From Rugalucina vietnamica (lineage: Eukaryota; Mollusca; Bivalvia; Lucinida; Lucinidae): a stretch of 64,000 bases of DNA. Both the position numbers and the translations under genes were made by a program. The stretch spans positions 28,186,488 through 28,250,487 of the forward strand of contig OZ024871.1 in assembly GCA_964017185.1 (NCBI GenBank), written 5' to 3'. Shown here piece after piece: positions 1 through 11,100 of this stretch (position 1 is its first letter; each line of letters begins with the position of its first letter). Below the pieces are notes generated by a model. The model had not been told where the DNA came from. It made no database searches and saw only the letters and a program-made list of their open reading frames with translations.

Positions 1-3000
1 GACCAACTTAATGGTATGAAAGATAAATACTCAAATCTGATGTAAATATTTTTAAAACGCAACTGTCTGTTCATTTATGCATACAGTTTTATCTTGGCAA
101 CAACAACAACCATAATGCAAGTCCCCCTCAGCAGCCAGTGATTTTTTACCTGCACATCCTGCGTCTTTTACTCATAATTTGGTCTCTGGGATGCAAAGTT
201 TTTTTTAATTTTGGTGGGTTCCAGGATTTTTGCAGGTTTGCAATGAAAATGAGTGTTTTGGACTCATAAGTTGGGAGCTGGACCCATTGATATTGAATCT
301 AGTGAGTCCCCAGGACCCATAGTCTCAAAATTGTAAACAAATCACTAGCAACAACCACAGCACATATAAGCACATGGCGCCTTACTCTTGCATGCATCCA
401 CATTCAATCAATTTAAGTACATCATATGGAGCACAGGCAACTCCTTTAGGCACTGTAATCAGAACTAGAGTTTGATCAATTTCATTTTGCAACCATCCTT
501 CTTTCCCAGTATGTTATGTGGGTCAGAATGCAATGAATGTTTTCAAGTTTTTCACGTTCTCCACAAATAACTCTGTGGTTGGAGGTAGTGATGACACCTT
601 CATCACTGACTTTAAGAACTTTGCCACTTTGTTTTCTTATTTTCTGTTCGACCTATGTAATAATCTCACATACTGAGTATCTGTAGCATACAGAAGTGAA
701 TGAAGTTAATTCTTGAACCATAAAAGATCATGTAAATTCTTGAACCATAAAAGATTATGTAACATCAGTGTCACCCAGAAGTGGAAGTAAGTAACCATCC
801 TGCAATACCTTGATCACGCAATGCCTTTACCAATGCCATAATCATAGCTGACCGGGTCATACCCGAAAGGGCAAGTATACTAAATCAAATCATGTAAGGA
901 GCAATAGCTTTATTATACTCTATTGTTTCTCTATATCAATAACAGACCTCTCTTTCACTAGCGATGACTTTACCACTACAATGCTTAGCCTGTGAGCCAG
1001 GTACTGAAAACATAACAGGAAAAATGCCTCTGTGTCATCTATAATGGCTGAAATCCATTTCCGATTTTCAAGTGTTACCAAAATCATTTGATGAATAAGG
1101 ATTTCCCCTTTTTCATGGGTGCTTTTCATTATCACTCTTTTCAATGATAATACCCTTGCAAAGTTCTGAAAGTACATGTCATCTTCTCCCTTTTAAACTA
1201 TCAACTTACAATTTGATTGCCTGATACAATAATTCCCTAATCAGTTTTATCAGCTAATGTTTGTTTTCTATCACTGTCTGTTCAACACTTATGGGGCCAA
1301 TAATTGCATTCTTGTGACACTTTTTATGCTAAACATTTTATCAAACAAATACCAGGTAAACATCATTCACTTTTGGAACAGTTTACTGATACTTGTACTT
1401 GATTGGAAATTGTCCACATTGTCCTTTGATGGATCATTTGTAGACCAGTATATAAAATGACAAAACCACCTGATACAGAACATGCGATTTTCTTTTTATT
1501 TGACCAACATACTTTTGATTGTGAGATTTTATTCGATTTGCTTATTAAATTTTGATTGTGAGATTTTATCCGATTTTCTTATTAAATTATCACCTGTATC
1601 TGAAAACATTGAGGTGGGCACTAGTTCAAACCCATGCGCTTCAATATGTTTATGCCTATGTCATATGATCTTGCCTGTTGTTCAATCACTCTAGTATAAA
1701 TTAAAATGGTAGCTGTTGCTTCATTATTACCAACTGTAATTTATACTGCTGCTTGAATTTCTACCACTTAAATATTTCCTCACTAACGCCTGTATGCTAT
1801 TTCCTTTCAAACTGTTTCATTGTTTTTGTACCTAGTTCAAGATCTTTATCAACATTCACTATCTTTCCACGTATCCTTCCGCCATCTTGAAATACACCAT
1901 ATTGAAAGACAAAATTGCTCAATTATCCTATGTCTTGATAAGGCAAAATATATAATGACTTTTAAGTGCTAAGCGTATTCAGTGCGGAAAAACGTTAAAA
2001 CTTAATTCTAGGTCTATTCGTTTTACGCAAGAAATCATGGCTGCCTTTTTGAACCCTATCTCGAATATGATAATCACTGCATCTGGATATGGCAAACTAG
2101 CTTGAATAATGGTCATGAAAGTTAAATCAAAACCTTTTAAACCAAAAACATAAAAACCTTATCTCATTTATACAGTGTTTTTCTAAGATAGTTGACAGCC
2201 AACTTGTATCCTGTCTTGGAAAACTGTGATAGAATTTACATATTTACACAGGACTTATACCTTTTCATCATTTTGCATTCAAATAACCACAATTTTGCCA
2301 GATAAAACCAACCAGAGAGCTGTATTAAAGATTATTTTATAATCTGGCCGCCATCTTAAACGCCATCTTGAAAATACAAAATTGCTCAATGATGCCAATG
2401 TGGCATCACTCAGAATCTTCAAAGGCAATGTCTACTGAACATAATTCAGTAAAGAAAAAAACTTTAGAACTCAATTCCAGGTCAAATTTGTTTTCTGCCG
2501 GACTACAAAGCATTAGCTACTGTAAACCAATTTTTCAGTGCTATTTATCTTTGCAAGTGATTCATTTTCAACATTTTTGCGATAGAAATTGAATTCTCAA
2601 AAATAAATTTCTTATATTGTACAGGCATGTTCCTCATGTTCCTCTATCCACATAAATAAATTGCTGCAAAAATATGCTGGGACACAAAAGTAGCAAAATT
2701 TAATAGCCACAAAAATAAGTTGGATAACAGTATGCACCAATGGAGTTAAGATTCTGTGACCTCTTAGTCTGGAGTGCAATCCACTAACACTGGGCCAAAG
2801 GACCTCCATAAACTGACAGTCTGGACTCATACATTCTATCTATAATCTTTTCAACATCAGCCCAAATATGTCATTAAACTGTGTTCAATCAGTCTGTCAG
2901 TAGTTCCTGAAGGATTTGTACAGGCTTAGGGCTTTAAGCCATTTCAGAAACCATAAGTGTTATTTATTCCACTTCATTAGTGTTATAATGTCTAGAAGAT

Positions 3001-3470
3001 GACATTAACTCATAGAAATCTTGTTAAGGATTTCCTGCTTAAGCTTTCTACAAGTACTGGGACTAGAGTTGTGCCATGATATGACAAAACAAACTGTATC
3101 ACCTGTGTGGCCAAAGATGCTATGTTCAGACTGGTGTTTTGTCCTGTCTAATCAGAACATTCAATGGCTGCATTGAAGCCTTTTGTTACCAGTGATAGGG
3201 GGTCTAATAAAATCTATCACTGGACAGGTGTTCTGGGCAGAATCTTTGTGGGGTGTGCCAGTGATACCATTTTGTTTGGTGATGTAGTGGATCTAGTTAC
3301 TGTCAATTGATCTGGAATTATGCTCTCACTGGAACTTACAGAAAAAATGACAGTCATTATTTTATTGACATGGATATAAGGATATAACCCTAAATGTGTG
3401 GACAGTAGTAGAGAATTTGACAAAAATGCTTTTTGAATAGAAGCAATGCCTAGGCAGATATCTGTCAGAA
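1..3470. other. Intergenic, no gene recognised
   Basis: AT-rich sequence with only short open frames that show no family resemblance. Around 1500-1590 a unit of about 38 bases containing GATTGTGAGATTTTAT is present twice. Two loosely similar blocks containing CGCCATCTTGAAA and AAAATTGCTCAAT lie near 1880-1920 and 2350-2390, so part of this stretch is old repeat. Confidence 0.6.
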
Positions 3471-3477
3471 GCAGGCA

Positions 3478-3754
3478 CTATTACGAAAACACGCCCATGC
3501 AATATACACAGACTTTTTTCACCTGTAAAAATTGAAAATTTCATCAGAAAAATTTTGATATTTTTCTTATTTTTGCTCAAAACATAGATTGTGGGTACAC
3601 ATTAGAACCGCCTCACCCGAGTACCCACAATCTATGTTTTGGAGCAAAAATAAGAAAAATAGGTATACATACCCCTGCATACCCCAGTTTTGCTATATAA
3701 AAGTGGGGTTCAAGGGGGTATACATTACACGGACATGTTATCGTGATGAGAATT
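3478..3754. mobile_element. Hairpin MITE, ATTACGAAAAC family
   Basis: The ends are an imperfect inverted repeat: TTACGAAAACACGCCCATG at the left matches the complement of the right end around CATGTTATCGTGATGA. Inside are two nested hairpins, one built on CATAGATTGTGGGTAC and its complement, one on ACCCCAGTTTTGCTATATAA and its complement. Related copies lie at 12.3-12.8, 38.2 and 47.8 kb. It has no coding capacity. Confidence 0.65.
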
Positions 3755-4021
3755 GTTGAAGAAAGGTGCTTTAAACTTCCCTGAACGTTTTTAGCTCATT
3801 TGGCAAAAAGTTATAAAAGTAGGTAAAATTTCTGTTATCTTTTAGCTCTCTTTCAGAAAATTTTATGAAAATTTTAACAGAATCTGTAAGGAGAGTTGTG
3901 GTTGTTTTCATTAGACTTGAAACTTGTTCTTGTCGCACAGTATGTACATTCTTTTTGGTTTTGAATTTCATCTTCTGTGGTAATTCAGAGCAATAAGGAT
4001 CATTTCCATTGCTCTAATAAA

Positions 4022-4267
4022 TGAGCCGCCTCGTGGGAAAACCAACAATGTGGTTTCCGAACAGGTCCGACACAAACCGACACAAACCGGCCTGTACAAG
4101 CACAGAAAAGAGCTAGAAGTTTGAAATTTCGGATTTAAGTAGAAGAGGAATTGTACTATCCGAGTAGCGAAAACAAAGGCGATGATCAGCTTCGCGGTTA
4201 CCGGGAAGCTGATCTGCGTCTGTTTTTTTGCCTTTGCAGATTGTTGGTTTTCCCATGAGGCGGCTCA
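4022..4267 (+). mobile_element. TGAGCC hairpin MITE, copy 1 (family description)
   Basis: This is the commonest repeat in the window. A full copy is about 235 bases and runs from TGAGCC to GGCTCA. Ends form an inverted repeat of about 28 bases containing GGGAAAACCAACAAT. The middle holds a near-perfect palindrome, GATCAGCTTCGCGGT followed by its complement, flanked by AACAAAGGCGCT and its complement, so the transcript would fold into a long hairpin. Plus orientation is defined here by AGGTCCGACACAAACC in the left half. It encodes nothing; the transposase that moves it is unknown. This copy has a short internal duplication of CCGACACAAA. Confidence 0.9.
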
Positions 4268-4898
4268 AATGATGTAAATTGTTCAAAATTTATCATGATG
4301 ATCAGAAAATTTTTGTCAAACTAAATTTTTCTTCAACCTAAATGTGGTTTAATGCAAGGTTAAACTGACTTGTCATGGTAACATAATTTTTCAACATTTT
4401 TGTCATAAATCAACATTTTTTATGTTCAATATTATCAGAATGAAAAATAAGCTTAAGCTCTTGTTTTGTAACGAGAGAAGAAAAACTAGGAAACTGGGTA
4501 GGCCTGATTATTTTACACTTTCATTTTTGGACTCACTGATGGTATGCCAGATTGTGCATCCATTCAGTGTTGTTGTTTTTTTTGGTCAGTCATATCATGT
4601 TCAAAACATTTTACAAACCCCTTTGTCAATAGTTGCAAAATTTTATGCCCGAATTGACTCACAGTCAAAATCAGACCTTGTGGTATTTAATGTGACTGGC
4701 CAGTTAATCCAGATTTCAGAACTTGCCACTTTTCTGCAGTGGTCCATGAAGCCCAAGTTATGAATCCTGCATTACTTTTTATGCGATCTTGGCAGAGATC
4801 TCAAAAATTATTATTAGATGTGTTGCCATTTTCTCTGAGAGAGTGTAGGCGTGAGACTTTGGCACCAGTGTTGTCACACAGTATTGGTTCATATCATA
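4268..4898. other. Gap between MITE copies, no supported gene
   Basis: A plus-strand frame of 113 codons from 4422 is open, but its product is low in recognisable motifs, has no convincing splice sites and matches no family I know. I leave it uncalled. Confidence 0.4.
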
Positions 4899-5134
4899 TG
4901 AGCCGCCTCGTGGGAAAACCAACAATGTGGTTTTCGAACAGGTCTGACACAAACCGGCCTGTACAAGCACAGAAAAGAGCTAGAAGCTTGAAATTTCGGA
5001 TTTAAATAGAAGAGGAATTGTGCTATCAGAGTAGCGAAAACAAAGGCGCTGATCAGCTTCGCGGTTACCGCGAAGCTGATCTGCGTCTTTGTTTTCCCCT
5101 ATGCAGATTGTTGGTTTTCCCACGTTTTGGCTCA
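4899..5134 (+). mobile_element. TGAGCC hairpin MITE, copy 2
   Basis: Full length, with both inverted ends and the central GATCAGC palindrome. The bases TA flank it on each side, a possible 2-base target duplication. Confidence 0.88.
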
Positions 5135-5404
5135 TATATCATTGCTGATGAAAATAGGACCGAGTAGTTATTTTGAGAAATTGACAACTATCTTGGATTG
5201 CCAAAATATAGTTCTTAATCAAGATGACTGTGTGGATCTTTTTTGTTCAGAGACAAATGTTGAAATCTTTTATCCATTTGCCCATTTTCTGTAAAGTATT
5301 TCTTAAGCAGGGCATTCTTGTAGGGAAAATACAGCAAAATTTCTTAGTTGCAGAATGACAAAAGTGTAGACTGGCTCAGGTGGTGTTTAATGACAAACAG
5401 TATA

Positions 5405-5700
5405 TGAGCTGCGACGCAAGAAAACCGGTCTTCGGGGTTTCCGACCAAGTCCGAAACAAATTGCCTGCGCTGCTACACAAGATGGATAGAAGCTTGAAAT
5501 TTCTGATTTAAGAAGAAGAGGAATTGTACTATCCATGTAACGAAAACAAAGGCGCTGATCAGCTTCGCAGTTACTGCGAAGCTGATCTGCGCCTTTGTTT
5601 TCGCATAGGCAAAAATCCAACTTTCTCATGACGCGGGTCTTATGTCTTGCCTTTGTTTTTGCATAGGCAAAAATCCAACTTTCTCATGACGCGGCTCTTA
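5405..5700 (+). mobile_element. TGAGCC hairpin MITE, copy 3, with tandemly repeated right end
   Basis: The element spans 5405-5640. Its last 58 bases or so, from GCCTTTGTTTTCGCATAGG to TATGTCTT, are repeated immediately downstream at 5649-5706, so the right terminus is present twice. This copy has the second end type, AAAACCGGTCTTCGGGG instead of AAAACCAACAAT. Confidence 0.85.
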
Positions 5701-6008
5701 TGTCTTTTAACCATATCTTTGAGGTTTGCCACACAGCTTTATGGAACGGAATTTAAGAGAGATTTGACATCTGTTGAATTCCATTGATGACAACTGATTT
5801 TGCTTTGAAATCTGTCCGTTCACTTTAATGTTATCCTTAAAAACATGGTTTATGTTTTCAATAACGTTGCTTTTTATGGCTCTGCTACAAACCTTATCAG
5901 TAGCAAGTTGATTTTTTGTAAATGACTGAAGCAATTCTAAGACATGTCATTGATTTTGAGAATTAATTTTGTCAGACATAAATCAAATAAAGCGCAAGCT
6001 ATTCTAAA

Positions 6009-6245
6009 TGAGCCCCGTCATGAGAAAACCGGTGTTTGGGGTTTCCGACCAGGTCTGACACAAACCAGCCTGTGCAGTGACAGAAGATGGCTAGAAGCTA
6101 TAGATTTCAGATTTCGGAAGAAGAGGAATTGTACTATCCCTGTAGCTAAAACAAAGGCACTGATCAGCTGTGCAGTTACTGCAAAGCTGATCTGCACCTT
6201 TGTTTTCGCATAAGCAAAAATCCGGCTTTCTCATGATGGGGCTCA
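6009..6245 (+). mobile_element. TGAGCC hairpin MITE, copy 4
   Basis: Full length but older than its neighbours: the central palindrome is GATCAGCTGTGCAGTTACTG rather than the GC-rich form. AA flanks both ends. Confidence 0.85.
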
Positions 6246-6470
6246 AATGTGATAATGATTTTTGTTGCTTGGGTTTATTTGGTCAGCTGAGAATGAAGAA
6301 CGTAACTTGTAACAACTTTGGGAGAAAAAGCATTGGAGTAAAAGACTCTAAGGATATTAGAGTTTCTGACAAATTTGATAATTTGAGAAGGAAATGTGTG
6401 TGGGAGAAGTCTTTGATCGTAGAATAGTTAGGTATAATGGTTCTGAGAGTTTATATCTGATCTTAATATA

Positions 6471-7493
6471 TACGTGGCTTGTCCCAAAAGTCCCGTTACA
6501 AATGCTTTTTATTCTAAACACATAACAGGAACCAATCAAAGTTTCTCATGCAGAATTATTGGCCATAGTGGAACTTATTTTACTGTACAACATGTCACTC
6601 ACATCAATGACCTCACTGCTACAGTAACCTTGGTAACCATGAGTTGGCATGACCGGAGCAAGTCAAATTATGCAAAATGTTTTTGGAGCTTCCATTTTTC
6701 GCAAACTGCTAAATCAATAGAGGTGTAATGTGATCATTTCAAAAATATACCAGCCTTACTGTCATTCTATGCACATCATTTAGTGATGATCTTATGAAAG
6801 TTGATGACAATTTGATAGTTTGGGAGAACAATAAAGAAGCCTACCTTTAAAATTTAAATGACAAAATTATGACGTCGGCAAAAACATGCGGAGCAAAGTT
6901 ACATGGTCATTATGTTTAAACAACTAAAATATGTACTTTAATGGAAACCTAGCAATTGTTTAGATTCATATAAGTTGGGGACTTCAATACTATTACACAA
7001 GATATATTTTCAAAATGATATTTCAACCAACAGTAATTTTACATGACCTACTGAAACATGGGAAGTGATTAACAGTGGATAACATTAGTTAATGATTCTT
7101 ATTTTGCATGACTGATATTTATGGTACTATTTTGATAATTTGCTTATAATTATTTAACTTAAATTTCCAAATATACGCTACAGCATCCTTATGCTAAATA
7201 TAAATATAATTTTCAAAAAGAGTTCTTGTATGTGTCATATTTATTCAAACTGCATGCAAAATATGACGAAAAAAATCACAATTAACGGCAACGTAATTAG
7301 ACCTGCTTCACTGCAGTAGGGGTACAAGTGTTCAAAACCCCACTGCATTTTAACAGATGCAAGCAGTCGGACAAAAATTTACCCCAAAACCCCTAAGATA
7401 AAGTACTTGATGACCATAATTGTTGTAAGATCTGATGTTCTGTTATTACGGCGAAACAGTGAGTGTAATGGAACTTTTGGGACAACCCTCGTA
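6471..7493. mobile_element. Mariner-like non-autonomous element
   Basis: The ends are inverted: TACGTGGCTTGTCCCAAAAG on the left, and the complement of the right end reads TACGAGGGTTGTCCCAAAAG. A TA dinucleotide abuts each end. This terminal motif is typical of mariner elements, which duplicate TA. No transposase frame is evident in the 1 kb between, so it is a deletion derivative or fossil. Confidence 0.65.
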
Positions 7494-7648
7494 TATTAAG
7501 AATTGAAAAGGAAAACTGAATGTAATCGTTTCCCCCAGGATTTGGCTGCCTACGTAATGCACCATTTAATGTTTGTCTCTTGCAGCATGTTGGCCTAGAG
7601 GTTAGTGCATCAGATGAGATGAGAAACAATCATCTGTTCTATTTACAG

Positions 7649-7798
7649 ATGTATACTATAACAGTACAAAATGGCCATCCACAGCTCTGGTCTAATTGCA
7701 ATCATGTACTGATCCTGCTGTTGGGATTATGGGCAGTAAGGAAAGCCAAGCAGACGGGCAATATCTCGTTCAAATTGTCTCTTCTATTCTATTTACAG
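7649..7798 (+). pseudogene. Decayed copy A of SLC5A7 exon 1
   Basis: This is the first of three tandem copies of the choline transporter first coding exon. It begins after ATTTACAG and has the same 22-base leader before ATG (7671) as the real exon. It reads MAIHSSGLIAIMY and then hits a stop through a deletion. The copy ends about 105 bases into the coding part, so it lacks the exon's 3' end and donor. Confidence 0.85.
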
Positions 7799-7957
7799 GT
7801 GTAAGCTGTGACCGTACAAGATGGCCATCAACGTACCTGGTCTCATCACCATCATTGTGTTCCATTTGCTGATGCTTTTGATGGGTTTTGGGCAGAAAGG
7901 GAAGCCGAGCAGACGAGCAATATCTCATTTAAACTTTCTCTCCTTTTCTATTCACAG
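7799..7957 (+). pseudogene. Decayed copy B of SLC5A7 exon 1
   Basis: Second tandem copy, closer to the real exon. It starts after an intact ATTTACAG acceptor, with ATG at 7821. The first 22 residues follow the transporter's N terminus (MAINVPGLITIIVFHLL), then the frame shifts where the real exon reads [10 protein letters not shown]. If retained in mRNA, it and copy A would add upstream start codons to the leader. Confidence 0.88.
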
Positions 7958-7979
7958 GTGTAAGCTGTGACTGTACAAG

Positions 7980-8154
7980 ATGGCCATCCACATCCCTGGC
8001 CTGATCGCCATCATTGTGTTCTATCTACTCATCCTGCTGGTGGGATTATGGGCTGGAAGGAAAGCCAAGCAGACGGGCGAGGGGGCTAGTTCAGAAAATG
8101 TCATGTTGGCGGGAAGAAATATAGGTCTTCTTGTGGGTGTTTTTACAATGACAG
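7980..8154 (+). CDS. SLC5A7: SLC5A7 coding exon 1
   Basis: Encodes residues 1-58 and the first base of codon 59: the extracellular N terminus, the first membrane segment and the start of the second, ending [10 protein letters not shown]. The exon itself starts at 7958, after a good pyrimidine tract and TTCACAG. The donor is ACAG/GTATAT. This is the third and only intact member of a tandem triplication. Confidence 0.96.
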
Positions 8155-11100
8155 GTATATAGATTATTTAAAGCATAAAAAAGGGGTCCCAAAGTTGTAA
8201 ACCTTTTTAGCTCACCTGAGCCGAAGGCTCAAAAGGTGAGCTTATAGGATGGTCATGCTCCGGCGTCCGTCCTTCAACGTCGTCCGTCGTCCACAATTTC
8301 AAAGATCTTCTCCTCTGAAACCGCTTGACCAATCAAAGCCAAACTCTTCATTTGGAGCATCCTTAGGAAGGGGGAATGAACGTTTATATAAAGATGGCTG
8401 CCATGCCCATATATTGTAAAAACCATGAAAAAATCATCTTCTCTGGAACCGATGGACCGATTTCATCTTCTCTGGAACCGGTGGATCGATTTCAACGAAA
8501 CTTGGTATGAATATTATTCAGTTTTATGTCCCTTTCAAGATTATTTCAGCTCATATGAGACGGGCCAATCAGTAGATGGGCGAAAACGGGAGAACACCGA
8601 GAAAAACCACCTGGCACACCCACAAGCAGAACTTGGCTTGTCTCACTTGTGGCCAGAGCGGGGCTCCAACCCACACCATACACAGCGGTGAGATGATCGA
8701 GTGATTAAGAAACAGCGCTCTTAATCGCTCGGCCACGTGGGCCGCACGAAACTTGGTATGTAGCATCTTGGACTCTGGCCCATAAATCATGACCTTGGGT
8801 TGACCTTGACCTATTTTATGGCAAGGTGAATTTTGGTTACATAGGCTTTTCAATGGAGAAAAGTGAAAACATTGATTTTTTCAGGAAGTTTTGTAGCCTG
8901 TGACCTGAAAGTTGGTAGATACAGACAACATGTTGACCTAATGAAGTGTTGTGAGTATTAAAGGTCAAGGTCATTTCTTGACCTTTGCCAAAGGTCATTT
9001 ACAAATTAAATGTAAAATTTAATTTTCTCAGTAACCGCTTGACCAATCAAATCCAAATTTTATATGTAGTATCCTTCATATGGGGGTACGAAAGGTCACA
9101 TGACCAAGATGGCAGCCATGACTATAAATAGTGAAAACCTTTAAAAATCTTCTTCTCCAGAATCAGAAGGCCTACAATTTTGAAACTTGGCATGAAGCAT
9201 CAGGGAGAGGAGCTCTACAAAGTTTATATAAATCATGACCTTGCGACAACCTTGACCTATTTTACGGCAAGGCAAACATAGGTTGCCCATGCATTTGAAT
9301 GGGGAAAATTGTCAAAATGTCATTTGAAGGGAAAAACTTTATGGAAATGGGCAAATGGACTGAAGATTTATGATTCTGAAAAAAAATGGACCCAAGCGGC
9401 AGGTCTGCCCCCACCCCGGGGCAATATACATGTATATTACCATAGTATTCAGAGATCTTCTCCTCTGAAACCACTTGGCTAATCAAAGCCAAACTTCATA
9501 AGGAACATTCTTAGGAAGGGAGAATGAAAGTTTATATAAATGGCCAAGGTCACATGACCAAGATTGCCGCCATGGCTATAAATAGCAAAAACATTTAAAA
9601 ATCTCCTTCTCCAGAACCAGAAGGCCTATGATTTTGAAACTTGGCATGAAGCATCGGGCAATGGAGCACTACAAAGTTTATATAAATCATGACCTTGGGA
9701 TGACCTTGATCTATTCTATGGTAAGGCCAACATAGGTTGCCCATGCAGATGAATGGGGAAATTCGTAAGATGTAATTAAATGGGGGGGGGGGGGGGGGGG
9801 GGAGTATGCAAAATGGACAGAACATTTATGTTTATGAAAAAAATAAATGTCCCCAGGGGGTTGTCTGCCCCTGCCCCTGGACTACATACATGCATATGAC
9901 CATAATATTCAAACATCTTCTTCTCAGAAACCGCTTAACCAATCAAAGCCAAACTTTTATGTCGAGCATCGTTAGGAAAGGGGAATGAAAGTTAATATAA
10001 ATGGTCCAGGTCACATGATCAAGATGACCGCCATTGCTTTATATAGCAAAAACATTTTTAAATCTTTTTTTTTTCAGAACCGAAAGACCTATGACTTTGA
10101 AACTTTGCTTGAAGCATCAGTGAGTGGAGCTCTACAAAGTTTGTATAAATCATGACCCCGGGATGACTTTGACCTATTTTATGGCAAGATCAGCTGAGGT
10201 CGCATATCCCAGATCTCAGGTGAGCGTTTACAGGACCATTGATCCTATGGTTTCATGCTCCACTCAGCTGCGACTAAAATTTATCTGGCTCATAAATGTT
10301 AAAATGCCAACAACTATTATTGCATAAATACCCGTGCCACACGATATTAACAGCCGTTTATTAATGAAGAGAAAGCCATGCATTAATATTGCAATTCACG
10401 CGCGCACGTGCTGTTAATACATGGCTTTTACGTATGCTCGTTACCGGGCGCCACGCAAAGCACGTGCTAGTAATGAGAAACTGAAGTCCGCCCGGAACGA
10501 GCATAAAACCTAAAGCTTTTACGCGTATGAAAATGTGACGAGGCTGTAAAATATAGTGCACCATATTTCTTTCGTTTCTGCACATTATTTCTTGCGTTTC
10601 TGCAGATTTTATGCAATAATAGCGATCAAAAATGATTTTGTCATTCATTAACATTCGCTAGGTCCCTCGGGCAGTGTTGAAAACCTCGGGCTACGCCCTC
10701 GGTTTTCAACACTCCCCTCGGGACCTAGCGAATGTTAATGAATGGAAAATCATGTTTGATCCCTATATTGGCATACAACTATTGGCATATTAACATTTGT
10801 CAGCAGGATAATTTACAGGATTTCGAGTTCTAAACCTCCAATTTCAATATATTTGGGCTATTTCAGTATTTATGAGCAGTTTAAATTTCATGCTCAGCTC
10901 AGCTCAGCTGAGCATGAATAAAGGTTTATAGACTTCGGACCAGGAATTGATCAAATTAAGTTCAGAATCCCAACCCAGACACCAATGTGGGAAATGACAA
11001 CAAAAGACACCACATAAATTTTAACAGCACATATTAATAGCAAGATGACTTGCTCTCTCCCAGCAAGGTAGCCTGTCCTAACCACACATTATTCTGTTTA

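Noticed and set aside
4422-4763. Plus-strand frame of 113 codons
   Set aside because: No homology, no splice or start support, and it lies between MITEs in AT-rich sequence.
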